Assembly: GCA_029782365.1 (NCBI GenBank)
Contig: JAKOUW010000120.1
Coordinates: 1-64,000 of the forward strand
DNA from: Chloroflexota bacterium
GTDB lineage: Bacteria > Chloroflexota > Anaerolineae > Anaerolineales > UBA4823
DNA: 64,000 bases
Reading direction: 5' to 3'
Below, one piece after another: positions 1-8,886 of this stretch; position 1 is the stretch's first letter, and each line of letters starts with the position of its first letter. The position numbers were made by a program, and so were the translations under genes. The notes below the pieces were generated by a model, which was not told where the DNA came from, did no database searches, and was given only the letters and a program-made list of their open reading frames with translations.

Positions 1-182
1 GGTATCCTCTGCCCTGGCAACGGTGTTCAGGTGGCGCTCAGGTTGCTTTCCAGCAGAGCCTTGTCCTCCGCCCGAACAAACTCATTCTACCATGCCGGAT
101 CGCCTGAAATAATGTTAAAGAATTGCACCGGACATCTCGCCTGACTAAAAGTGGACATTCCGCCCGATTTTTTAAGTACTTC

Positions 183-437
183 TTATTCCGTTCTTGACAG
201 CTGATCTTCCCAACCCCACCAGACGGCAGCGACGAAGGCGCACGGCTTGGCGAATGTGCCCATCGACATCGGTACGTTCTCCCAGTCGGCAGGGTGGTCA
301 TCGGCGGTGCACCAGATCTGGAAGCCACCCGAGCCGACCTCATACAGTGCTGACGGTTTGGGGTTGGTGGCGATATCCAGTTTCAGTGCCAAGTCGAGCA
401 CCGGCTTCTTTCGCGCATGTTCGCTGCGGTAAGTCAT
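183..437 (-). CDS. hypothetical protein (MTYRSEHARKKPVL...), possible gene remnant
   Basis: ORF only; internal ATG at 437 preceded by purine-rich sequence; no family recognised. Confidence 0.25.
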   Translation of the reverse strand: MTYRSEHARKKPVLDLALKLDIATNPKPSALYEVGSGGFQIWCTADDHPADWENVPMSMGTFAKPCAFVAAVWWGWEDQLSRTE

Positions 438-662
438 TGACGGTACACCTTTCATCAGAAGTCCTCCGGAAAACCAATCGTGATCACTGGCTCCCCGCTG
501 TCGCCCGAACCAACCACCATCCACAAGGAAAGCATACTGCGGTGAGCGCGGTACGGCGGATCCTCACTGGCTTCGAGCAGGCTGACATCTATGTTGCTGC
601 ACTCAGCCAAACTGTCGCGGCATAATCTCTGTAATCAGGAAATAGATGAAATCAAACCTTGA

Positions 663-690
663 TTTATGATATCAATAATGATATCATAAA
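663..690. promoter_or_regulatory. Perfect inverted repeat TTTATGATATCA-ATAA-TGATATCATAAA, candidate HicAB operator
   Basis: 12-bp perfect arms, 4-nt centre, ending 2 nt before the hicA ATG at 693. Confidence 0.7.
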
Positions 691-692
691 AT

Positions 693-953
693 ATGGCAAA
701 GATCACTGAAATCATAATCTTGATGCGCCGGAATCCCAAAGGTGTGAGTTTCAAGGATTTGTGCAAAGTTTGCGAGCACTATTTTGGAGAGGCGCGCCAG
801 GTTGGCAGTAGTCATCGAATTTATAAAACACCGTGGATTGGAGATCCGCGGATCAACATCCAAGATGACAAAGGTATGGCAAAAGCTTACCAGGTAAAAC
901 AAGTGTTGAAAGCGATCGAACGAATGGAGAATCAAGAAAATGCTGATGAATGA
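693..953 (+). CDS. hicA: HicA-type mRNA interferase toxin
   Basis: Small ORF with HicA-like pattern (SSHRIYKTPW..DPRINIQDDKG.AKAYQVKQVLKAIE); overlaps a HicB-like ORF. Confidence 0.75.
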   Translation: MAKITEIIILMRRNPKGVSFKDLCKVCEHYFGEARQVGSSHRIYKTPWIGDPRINIQDDKGMAKAYQVKQVLKAIERMENQENADE

Positions 954-1269
954 CCACTATACCTATCGTGTCACATGGTCTGAAGAGGACGGCGAATATA
1001 TTGGCTTATGCGCCGAATTTCCCAGCCTTAGCTGGCTGGCATCCGCACCAGAAATTGCTCTGGAAGGGATCCGCCAGATGGTCGCTGATTCGGTAGTTGA
1101 CATGCAAGCAGAAGGTGAGGCTGTGCCTGAACCATTAGCTTCAAAAAAATACAGCGGACGCTTCATTGTGCGGATACCACCTGAACTTCACCGGCAATTA
1201 GCACTTGAGGCCGCAGAGGCTGGAATAAGCCTGAATCGCCTGGCGAGTGACAGGTTGCGGAATGCGTGA
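940..1269 (+). CDS. hicB: HicB-type antitoxin with C-terminal RHH-like region
   Basis: YTYRVTWSEEDGEYIGLCAEFPSLSWLA...ALEGIRQMV plus C-terminal GRFIVRIPPELHRQLALEAAEAGISLNRLASDRL. Confidence 0.85.
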   Translation: MLMNDHYTYRVTWSEEDGEYIGLCAEFPSLSWLASAPEIALEGIRQMVADSVVDMQAEGEAVPEPLASKKYSGRFIVRIPPELHRQLALEAAEAGISLNRLASDRLRNA

Positions 1270-1477
1270 GGATATTTTGCACAAGGCAAAGATACTGGCA
1301 GTGCAGAAGAACATCTCGCTTTCCGGCTTGTTGCCTCAAACACTGACCGATCTGGTTGCGCATTAAGAAGCCGACAAACAAGCGCACCAGCGAAATAAAG
1401 CTCTATTGGACAGCGGCTTTGATTTGGAACTCCCCGGGAATATTGACTGTAAGCGAGGCGAGCTCCATGAGCGCTGA
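1262..1477 (+). pseudogene. VapB-like antitoxin interrupted by an in-frame TAA
   Basis: Reading frame MREDILHKAKILAVQKNISLSGLLPQTLTDLVAH*EADKQAHQRNKALLDSGFDLELPGNIDCKRGELHER*; TAA at 1364-1366. Confidence 0.6.
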
Positions 1478-1800
1478 TCGACAGACAAATTATCGCTTAC
1501 ATGGGGCAGTGGCGCGTACACTCCTCAGAGGTCAGCGACTTGCTCCAAGCAATTGTTTTTCAGAAACGATACCAGCTCTCCTATCGTGTCGCATGGTCTG
1601 AAGAGGACACCGAATATATTAGCTTATGCGCCGAATTTCCCAGCCTGAGCTGGCCGGCATCCGGACTGAAAGCGCTCTGGAAGGAATCCGCCAGAAGATC
1701 GCTTATTCGGTCGTCGATTTTCATGTAGAAGATGAGTCAGTGCCATCAAAGAACATCCTGAAGGCGCATGAACCTGCCCAAAACTTAAAGGACCAAATAA
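1478..1800 (+). pseudogene. VapC(PIN)-like remnant joined to a frameshifted HicB-like remnant
   Basis: IDRQIIAYMGQWRVHSSEVSDLLQAIVFQKRYQLS (PIN-like) runs directly into YRVAWSEEDTEYISLCAEFPSLSWPAS (HicB-like), then a frameshift to LEGIRQKIAYSVVDFHVEDESVPSK. Confidence 0.6.
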
Positions 1801-1801
1801 A

Positions 1802-2095
1802 ATGAAAAAAGAGAAAATAACAGCAAGTTTATGGGATGCCTCAGAACATCTGGAGACGGATGAAGATATGGTAATGTATTTAGAGGCTGCTTCTGAAGAA
1901 TGCGATCCCGCTCTCGTTTCGGCAGTTCTTGGAGATATTACACGAGCCAAAGGTATGACTCAAATTGCAGAAAAAGCCGGTTTGGAACGTACCAGCCTTT
2001 ATAAAGCGCTTTCCCCTGAAGGTCACCCGGATTTCGCTACTATTCTTAAGGTAATTGATGCACTTGGCATGCGATTGCAAGCAACTTCTCGCTAA
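1802..2095 (+). CDS. HigA-like addiction-module antidote (HTH), orphan
   Basis: TRAKGMTQIAEKAGLERTSLYKALSPEGHPDFATILKVIDALGMRL; RBS AAAGGA upstream; no cognate toxin ORF adjacent. Confidence 0.8.
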   Translation: MKKEKITASLWDASEHLETDEDMVMYLEAASEECDPALVSAVLGDITRAKGMTQIAEKAGLERTSLYKALSPEGHPDFATILKVIDALGMRLQATSR

Positions 2096-2153
2096 TGCTT
2101 GTGTAACGATTGCAAGACAGCCGGTCAGTCCTGATTCCATCCCTGCCGTCTTT

Positions 2154-2372
2154 TTAGAAACCATCCGGGAAACCGATCGTGATCACATGCACGCCGGCTT
2201 CGTCCGGGCCGGAGGCCATCCACCGAGAGGAGCTGGTGGTGTTGATCTCAAAGCTGAATCTGGCGAGCCTTCCAGACTGCCACTGCACAGGAAAGCGCCG
2301 CAGTTTTCGGCTAATCATCTTGCTCATTGTAGGCTCGCATCGTTTTCCTCCCTTCTGCTGCTCCATGCTCAA
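2154..2372 (-). CDS. small hypothetical protein with C-terminus VHVITIGFPDGF
   Basis: ORF; C-terminus similar to a degenerate frame ending near 453-455. Confidence 0.35.
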   Translation of the reverse strand: MSMEQQKGGKRCEPTMSKMISRKLRRFPVQWQSGRLARFSFEINTTSSSRWMASGPDEAGVHVITIGFPDGF

Positions 2373-2399
2373 ACAGCGGCTCTTCGTGGAATGGGCAGC

Positions 2400-2804
2400 T
2401 CAGCCTGCTTCCCGGTTCGGCCCGATCAAATCCCACAGGTTGCCATACAGGTCCTCGAACACCGATACTGTACCGTATGCCTCACTCTTCGGCGGACGGA
2501 TAAAATTAATCCCCTTGGCGCGCATTTCCTGGTAATCGCGCCAGAAGTCGTCGGTGCGCAGGAACAGGAACACCCGCCCGCCCGTCTGGCTGCCGATGCG
2601 GCTGACCTGCTCCGGGGTGGAGGCGCGCGCCAGCAGCAGATTGACGCCTTTCGAGCCGGGCGGGGCGACCACCACCCAGCGTTTGTCCTGCTCGGGCTGG
2701 TAAGTGTCTTCGACCAGCGTAAAGTGGAGCTTGTGGCAGAAGAATTCGATAGCTTCGTCGTATTCTCGCACGACCAGGGATACGTGAATGATGGTTTGCT
2801 GCAT
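2400..2804 (-). CDS. VOC/glyoxalase family protein
   Basis: MQQTIIHVSLVVREYDEAIEFFCHKLHFTLVEDTYQ...FEDLYGNLWDLIGP typical VOC pattern. Confidence 0.85.
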   Translation of the reverse strand: MQQTIIHVSLVVREYDEAIEFFCHKLHFTLVEDTYQPEQDKRWVVVAPPGSKGVNLLLARASTPEQVSRIGSQTGGRVFLFLRTDDFWRDYQEMRAKGINFIRPPKSEAYGTVSVFEDLYGNLWDLIGPNREAG

Positions 2805-2821
2805 CGATGCTGCTCCTTGCT

Positions 2822-4042
2822 CTAGGTGGATGTCTCATCCTCTTGATCCGAGATCCCTGCCAGCCTGCCGCCCAGCCAGGCAGCAGCCAGGCCGCCGGCG
2901 GCGCTGATGGCGCAGGCCAGGATCACATCCGGGCCGGTGATGGGATAGTTCTTCAAGGTAGGGATGCCCTGGTAGCCCAGGTACGAGAGCAAAACCATGC
3001 TGATGGAAAACACGGGCGCAGCGGCCAGCGGACGGCGTTTCGCCCAGGGTATCCAATCCAGCGCTGCCACCAGCGCCAGGGGCAAAATGCACAGGCTGAT
3101 CGTCCAGGCCTGATGAAAGCCGATCAGGCCGTTGTTACCGAGCAGCCGGGCAAATTCACGCGCCCGGGCAGCCGTCGAATCCGGGTTCAGGCGCACGTAT
3201 TCCTCGATCACCGAGACTGGTTTTAAGATCGCAAAGCCGGCCGCCGCCACACCAGTGGCCAGGTACTGGAAGAACAGAGTCAGACCAATGGCAAACAGGA
3301 CGATCCAGTAACGTTTCCCCAGGCGAATCAAAACTGTCATCGAGAAAGGCAAAAATGCGCCCATCAGGATAGGGAACAACAGCCCGTACAGCCCCACGCC
3401 GCCCTGCCGAAAGCCCACGATAAAGGCCTCGCCCATTTGAAAATTGACTGATTCAAAGGCGTAGGCGCCGGTCAATGCCAGGCCCCAAAACAGCGGGCTT
3501 TTCAGGTGAAAGCCGTAACCCTGGCGGCGCGCCGAGGCGGTTATGCCCAGCATCAGGCTGAAATCCACCACCATGGTGGTGACCATGATCAGCAGGTGCG
3601 GCGGGCTCCACAGCGTGGCGTCGATGCCGAACGTGCGGTGCCACAGCTCATCCAGGACTCCCCCGATCAGCGCGGCAATATAGCCGAAGAAAATGCCAAA
3701 AGCCGCAGCAGGTGCAGTCAGCGTGCCGATCCGCAAACTGTGCGGCGGTGCCTGCCCAACGGAAGACAGCAGGCTTTCATAGACAATCAAGATGGTGATC
3801 AGCGTCAACCCGGTGGTGAAGGCGAAGATCACCAACAGGTGAGGGGGGATGAACAGGTTGTCCCGGCCGATTTCGACGTGCCATTGGATGTCCCAGGCGC
3901 CGCCGATAAAATTAAACAATTTCAAGATGGCGACGGCGAACAGCACCCGCATACGCAGCCGCTCACAAGCGGCTGTGTCCAGAGGTTTTGCGAAAGCCCT
4001 GGCAATATTGAGCTGGATCTTTGACTTGACGTTGGTTGTCAA
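2822..4042 (-). CDS. polytopic integral membrane protein of unknown function
   Basis: Long ORF with many hydrophobic segments. Confidence 0.7.
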   Translation of the reverse strand: MTTNVKSKIQLNIARAFAKPLDTAACERLRMRVLFAVAILKLFNFIGGAWDIQWHVEIGRDNLFIPPHLLVIFAFTTGLTLITILIVYESLLSSVGQAPPHSLRIGTLTAPAAAFGIFFGYIAALIGGVLDELWHRTFGIDATLWSPPHLLIMVTTMVVDFSLMLGITASARRQGYGFHLKSPLFWGLALTGAYAFESVNFQMGEAFIVGFRQGGVGLYGLLFPILMGAFLPFSMTVLIRLGKRYWIVLFAIGLTLFFQYLATGVAAAGFAILKPVSVIEEYVRLNPDSTAARAREFARLLGNNGLIGFHQAWTISLCILPLALVAALDWIPWAKRRPLAAAPVFSISMVLLSYLGYQGIPTLKNYPITGPDVILACAISAAGGLAAAWLGGRLAGISDQEDETST

Positions 4043-4180
4043 TGTGAGTTTCCTTGTGGTAAGTCCACGTGTATTATAATGGATACGGGTAAATTTGAAT
4101 TAATAGACCTTCATTGGGGTGAATCGTCGCAAATCCATTTTCCCCAGCCTGGAGATTGATCGCATGAGGAGCAGCAGTCG

Positions 4181-5308
4181 ATGGATTTCGATTTAGTTTT
4201 CGAAGGTGGTGGGGCAAAGGGCCTGGCATTTGTCGGTGCATTGAAAGCCCTGGAACGTCATGGACACCGGCCAAGGCGAGTCATCGGGACTTCAGCCGGC
4301 TCGATCACCGCCCTTCTGGTAGCCGCTGGCTACAGCGCTGAAGAGTGCATGGCCGCTATTAACGAGCGCACTCCCAATGGGCGCTCGCGCTTCGCCAGCT
4401 TCTTGCAGATCCCAGAGTTCAGTGAACAGCAGGAGCTCAGTGAGAGCCTGCGACGCTGGATTCAAACGGAGGAGGATAATCCTATGCTCCCCAATTTTAT
4501 CGAACCACTGTTTGATAAGATGGTCGAGGGGATGCTGCGCAAAGACCTCACCAGGCACTTGATTTCACTCGTCGAATTCGGCGGCTGGTATGGTGGGGAG
4601 AACCTGCTGATCTACCTGAAAGAAAAACTGGATGCCGCCGACCGCTGTTTGGGCGATTCGACTTTGAGCGAGTTTGCCAAAATCACCGGGCGTGACCTGT
4701 CAGTGGTCGCTTCAGATATCACCTCCAAGAAGATGCTGGTGCTCAACCATCACACTGCGCCGGCCTGCCCGACTATCTGGGCGGTGCGCATGTCGATGAG
4801 CTGTCCCCTGGTCTGGCAGGAGGTGATCTGGCGCAAGGCCTGGGGAAACTACAGCGGCATAGACATCAGCGGGCACACGATTGTGGATGGCGGCCTGACC
4901 TCGAATTTTCCGATCAAACTGCTGCTCTCGGGTGACCTGGATGTGGTCGAGATTATGGGCGACCTGAATTCACTGCCAGAGAATGTGATTGGCTTGCTGT
5001 TGGATGATGATCTGGAAGTGCCCGGCGCGCAGGACGCCGCGAAAATTGATTCGGGCGCACCTTCCTTCTTGGAGCGCTCAGACTTGCTGGGAGGAATGGT
5101 ATTTCGCCTGCAGGGCATGGCGGAGACCCTGCTGGCCTCGCATGACAAATCGGTGTTGGATGCGCACGAGCAGTTGGTGTGCCGTCTGCCAGCGCGCGGC
5201 TACGGTATTTTGGAATTCGACCTGACGCCGGAACGCATGGCGCCAATCGTTCAAGCAGGCGAGGCGGCAATGGAAGCTCACCTGGCGGCGCGTTTCCCTG
5301 CCGGTTGA
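4181..5308 (+). CDS. patatin-like phospholipase
   Basis: DLVFEGGGAKGLAFVGALKAL; GTSAGS; DGG motif. Confidence 0.9.
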   Translation: MDFDLVFEGGGAKGLAFVGALKALERHGHRPRRVIGTSAGSITALLVAAGYSAEECMAAINERTPNGRSRFASFLQIPEFSEQQELSESLRRWIQTEEDNPMLPNFIEPLFDKMVEGMLRKDLTRHLISLVEFGGWYGGENLLIYLKEKLDAADRCLGDSTLSEFAKITGRDLSVVASDITSKKMLVLNHHTAPACPTIWAVRMSMSCPLVWQEVIWRKAWGNYSGIDISGHTIVDGGLTSNFPIKLLLSGDLDVVEIMGDLNSLPENVIGLLLDDDLEVPGAQDAAKIDSGAPSFLERSDLLGGMVFRLQGMAETLLASHDKSVLDAHEQLVCRLPARGYGILEFDLTPERMAPIVQAGEAAMEAHLAARFPAG

Positions 5309-5341
5309 CCCGCCTTTCATGGTTCTTGCTGTGAGAGCATA

Positions 5342-6070
5342 ATGTTCAATCAATCCTCTTATTCGTACACCGATTTGCTCGAAGCCCTGGCGCAGCCTTG
5401 CTGCCCGGTGTGTTGGTTGTCCCAGCGGGCGGTTGCCCAATATATTCGTTCGCTGTTCTACGAACATGTGAATGACATTTCACTGCGCGAGGGCATACGC
5501 GCCTCGTTGGGATACTGCCAGGAGCACACCTGGGCGCTGCGCGATGCCAGTCTGGGCAATGCCCTGGGGATATCAATTATCTACCACGATATTTTGACCA
5601 ATATCCTGCGCCGCCTGCCGGCTGGCGGTACAGGCTCGATGGATGACAGGCCAGCGCGCGGCGGCTTCCTGCGCCGTTTTGCCAGCGATCTGCAGCGCCG
5701 TGCCCAATCCTTCCGCGAGGCCCTCATGCCCCAGGCCGCCTGCCCGGCCTGCTCCGTGCGCCACGAAAGCGCAGAATTGGCATTGGGCGGCTTTGCCCGC
5801 GGCCTAAAGACCGAACAAATCGCCCAGCCTTTCCCGAGCGCACACGGCCTTTGCCTGCCGCACCTGGCGCAGTTCATACCTTTAATTGATGAGCCCCGCT
5901 TGCTCGATCTTGTATTGGAGACAACACGCAAACAGCTCAGCACACTGGAAACTGAGCTGGCTGAATATATTCGCAAAAACGATTATCGCTTCAATAAAGA
6001 ACCATGGGGCTCTGAAGAAGACGCCTGGCGGCGCGTGATTGGACGCGCCGCTGGTGAAAAACTCTCCTAG
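5342..6070 (+). CDS. DUF6062-type CxxC protein, putative metal-binding
   Basis: CCPVCW, CQEH, CPACSV, CLPH motifs. Confidence 0.65.
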   Translation: MFNQSSYSYTDLLEALAQPCCPVCWLSQRAVAQYIRSLFYEHVNDISLREGIRASLGYCQEHTWALRDASLGNALGISIIYHDILTNILRRLPAGGTGSMDDRPARGGFLRRFASDLQRRAQSFREALMPQAACPACSVRHESAELALGGFARGLKTEQIAQPFPSAHGLCLPHLAQFIPLIDEPRLLDLVLETTRKQLSTLETELAEYIRKNDYRFNKEPWGSEEDAWRRVIGRAAGEKLS

Positions 6071-6079
6071 GTTGCCACT

Positions 6080-6538
6080 TCAAGCAATCCCCGCCAGCAC
6101 CTCTGCCGCGTGACCCTCCGGCCGGACATTTTCGAACGTCCTCAGAATATGCCCCTCGGGGCCGATGACAAAAGTGGTGCGCAAAACACCGTCGTATTCT
6201 CGCCCCATGAATTTTTTGGTTCCCCACGCTCCGTAGGCATTGGCGACCGCGTGCCCGGGGTCGGCTAACAAGGTGAACGGTAGGTTGAATTTTTGTTTGA
6301 ATTTGGTGTGTGATTGGGCGTCATCTGGGCTGATGCCCAAAACAACAACACCCGCGGCGGTGTATTCGGCGTAAGCATCGCGAAAAGCGCAGGCTTCTTT
6401 GGTGCATCCAGGAGTGTCGTCTTTTGGGTAAAAATAAAGCACCACGGTTTTGCCACGATAAGCGGTCAGTTGGTGCATCGCGCCGTTTTCATCGGTAAGA
6501 TTGAACTCTGGCGCAAGCGAACCTGGTTGAATGGCCAT
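6080..6538 (-). CDS. bcp: thiol peroxidase (BCP/peroxiredoxin)
   Basis: GSLAPEFNLTDENG...VVLYFYPKDDTPGCTKEACAFRD. Confidence 0.93.
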   Translation of the reverse strand: MAIQPGSLAPEFNLTDENGAMHQLTAYRGKTVVLYFYPKDDTPGCTKEACAFRDAYAEYTAAGVVVLGISPDDAQSHTKFKQKFNLPFTLLADPGHAVANAYGAWGTKKFMGREYDGVLRTTFVIGPEGHILRTFENVRPEGHAAEVLAGIA

Positions 6539-6548
6539 GCTGTTCCTC

Positions 6549-6914
6549 CTATAAAATGTGAGCTGATTTAAGCGCTGCTTCGAGCGCTTCGATCGACAAG
6601 GGTTTTAACATCACCGCCTGGGCGCCTTCTTTCAGCGCATTGGCGGCGGTCTGGACCTGGTCATCGGCAGTGACAACGATCACGGGCACTTGTTCGGTGG
6701 CGGGTTCTCTTTTCAAGAAACCCAACACTTCAAAACCGCTCAGGCCGGGCATATTGATGTCCAGGAAAATGATATCGGGTTTTTGGTCAGCGACTGCCAA
6801 CAGCCCGGCGCGCGGCCCATAGGCGGCGCGTGCCGGGATATCCAACAAGTTGAGAAAATCGCACAGGATATCAGCCGCGACTTTGTTATCATCAATTACC
6901 AGGGCTCTTTTCAT
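6549..6914 (-). CDS. single-domain response regulator receiver
   Basis: ALVIDDNKVAADIL...PDIIFLDINMPGLSGFEVL...VTADD...LKPLS. Confidence 0.92.
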   Translation of the reverse strand: MKRALVIDDNKVAADILCDFLNLLDIPARAAYGPRAGLLAVADQKPDIIFLDINMPGLSGFEVLGFLKREPATEQVPVIVVTADDQVQTAANALKEGAQAVMLKPLSIEALEAALKSAHIL

Positions 6915-8886
6915 TTACGCCTACTTCGGCAACCAGGTTTCCCATGATTGCCAATTGATATCCCGGCAGGCGGCTGGCAGCCTGCCGGAAGGCTGGGTCT
7001 GCCAAAACATCAAATAAAGGTGCCAGCAGGTCGCTTTCAGCGTGTTCTTTGGGGATGATTAAATCGTAACGTTCTTCGAAGAGAGGAATGAAATCCAGCT
7101 CCAAAGCCTGCGCGGCTGCAGCAATGCCTAAACCGCAGTCTGACCTTCCAGAGGCGATTGCGGCGGCGACTGCCAGGTGAGTGTACTCCTCTTGAGTATA
7201 GCCTCGAACGGTTTCAGGGGCAATCGCCAGTTTGTTTAATTCATAATCCAGCAAGACACGTGTGCCAGCGCCGCGCTGACGGTTGACAAAAGTGACATCT
7301 GGCCGGGTCAGGTCTTGCAAAGAACGGATTTGAAGGGGATTGCCACGCAGCACCATCAGGCCTTGCTCGCGGTTGGCCAGCGCATAAACATGCACTTTGA
7401 CATAAGGCAGGTACTGTGGGATGAACGACAGGTTGTATTCGCCAGTTTGTGGGTCGAGCAGATGCGAGCCTGCCAGGTGTGCTTCCCCGCGCCCCAGAGC
7501 GATCAACCCGCCCTGGCTGCCAACATTGGCAGATACGAGCCGACGCTGGCGGATGGCGAGAAATTGAGTCATCAAGTCCAGCAATACATCGTGTGAGCCT
7601 ATGGCGAAGATGGTTTGCTCCAGCTCCTTGACTGTGCGGTACAGGCGCACATCCACCGGCGATCCGCCTGGCAAACCCTGCACACCGCGCGGCAGCAAAG
7701 CCAGGCCATCTGCCCTCACCAGCGAAGTGATGACTCCCGCGCCGCGATTCAGCGGCGCCGCCAAAAGCCGCCCGCCTACCTTGCCTACCACCACGCGCAC
7801 AAAGTCGTCGTCGCCGGGTGGGGAGGTGATTTTACGAGTCAGCAGTGCCTGAACGTGGGTTGGCTCTACCACCTGACGGCCCAGCCACAGGTCGATCAGC
7901 GGCTGGACGAAAATTTCTCCGGTCAGCGCCGCCGACACCGGGTACCCCGGCACGCCGATGATGGGCGTGCGCTTGCCGTCTTGCTCGATGATGCCCAGGA
8001 TCACGGGATGCCCAGGCCGTACAGCCACGCCGTGCACCAGCAGCCTCCCCAGGCTTTCGACCACACCCGCCGAAAAATCTTCTGAGCCGGCCGATGACCC
8101 GGCATTCAATAGCACCAGGTCATTCTCTTCTGCCGCCTGGCGCACGCGCTCCTGGATTGCCTGGAAATTGTCGATGGTGATCGGATAGCGTCGCGCCAAG
8201 CCGCCCCAATCATTCACCTGCGCTGCCAGGACGAGCGAATTGAATTCAATGATATCCCCGGCTTTAACCGGTTTGCCGATCTTGACCAGCTCCGTTCCGG
8301 TCGGCAATATCGCTATCCGCGGTCGGCGGGTGACAATCACCTGATCCCAGCCGCTGGCAGCCAACGCACCCAGGTCCACCGGACGCAGGCTGTGGCCAGC
8401 CGGCAGCACCAATTGAGTGGCAACGATATCCTCTCCCAAAGGGCGCACATGGCTCCAGGGCGTGACGGCTGCCCGAATCCGGACATAATCGGGCCGGCGG
8501 GGATTGCTGGCTATGTTGTTCTGATTCTCAAACGCTTCCACATTTTCAATCGGGATGACCGCATTTGCCCAGGCTGGTAGGGGATCACCGGTATCCAGGT
8601 AAGCGGCTTGCAGATGATCGGTGGAACAGGAGAGAAGAACGGGTGAATTTGGCGCAGCCCCTTCCGTTTGCTCGGCTCGCACAGCAAAACCATCCATGGC
8701 TGAGGCGTGGTAATGTGGGGATGAAAGACGCGCCCAGACAGCCTCGGCCAGCACTCGGCCCAGGCATGCTTCATCTAACGCGATTGTCTCTTGTCCCAGG
8801 ATACCCCATAAACCGGCCGCTTCCAGATTGGTCTTCAGGGTGGACAGCGCCTGATCGAGCGGAATATCGTGCAGGTAGACAGTCAT
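6892..8886 (-). CDS. MoeA-like molybdopterin protein fused to C-terminal periplasmic-binding-protein-like domain
   Basis: N-terminal MoeA motifs (SAMDGFAV; LPTGTEL; GVPGYPVSA); C-terminal LAGSHLLDPQTGEYN...NRQRGAGTRVLLDYEL...DCGLGIAAAAQAL. Confidence 0.88.
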   Translation of the reverse strand: MTVYLHDIPLDQALSTLKTNLEAAGLWGILGQETIALDEACLGRVLAEAVWARLSSPHYHASAMDGFAVRAEQTEGAAPNSPVLLSCSTDHLQAAYLDTGDPLPAWANAVIPIENVEAFENQNNIASNPRRPDYVRIRAAVTPWSHVRPLGEDIVATQLVLPAGHSLRPVDLGALAASGWDQVIVTRRPRIAILPTGTELVKIGKPVKAGDIIEFNSLVLAAQVNDWGGLARRYPITIDNFQAIQERVRQAAEENDLVLLNAGSSAGSEDFSAGVVESLGRLLVHGVAVRPGHPVILGIIEQDGKRTPIIGVPGYPVSAALTGEIFVQPLIDLWLGRQVVEPTHVQALLTRKITSPPGDDDFVRVVVGKVGGRLLAAPLNRGAGVITSLVRADGLALLPRGVQGLPGGSPVDVRLYRTVKELEQTIFAIGSHDVLLDLMTQFLAIRQRRLVSANVGSQGGLIALGRGEAHLAGSHLLDPQTGEYNLSFIPQYLPYVKVHVYALANREQGLMVLRGNPLQIRSLQDLTRPDVTFVNRQRGAGTRVLLDYELNKLAIAPETVRGYTQEEYTHLAVAAAIASGRSDCGLGIAAAAQALELDFIPLFEERYDLIIPKEHAESDLLAPLFDVLADPAFRQAASRLPGYQLAIMGNLVAEVGVNEKSPGN

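Noticed and set aside
1-180. Left-edge sequence (…AAAAGTGGACATTCCGCCCGATTTTTT…) reminiscent of transposase-flanking DNA
   Set aside because: No transposase ORF, no identifiable terminal repeat; too little sequence to support a mobile element
2055-2825. + strand ORF 256 aa
   Set aside because: Antisense to the glyoxalase and small minus-strand gene; Pro/Arg/His-rich shadow ORF composition
3506-4024. + strand ORF 172 aa
   Set aside because: Antisense shadow of the membrane protein 2822-4042
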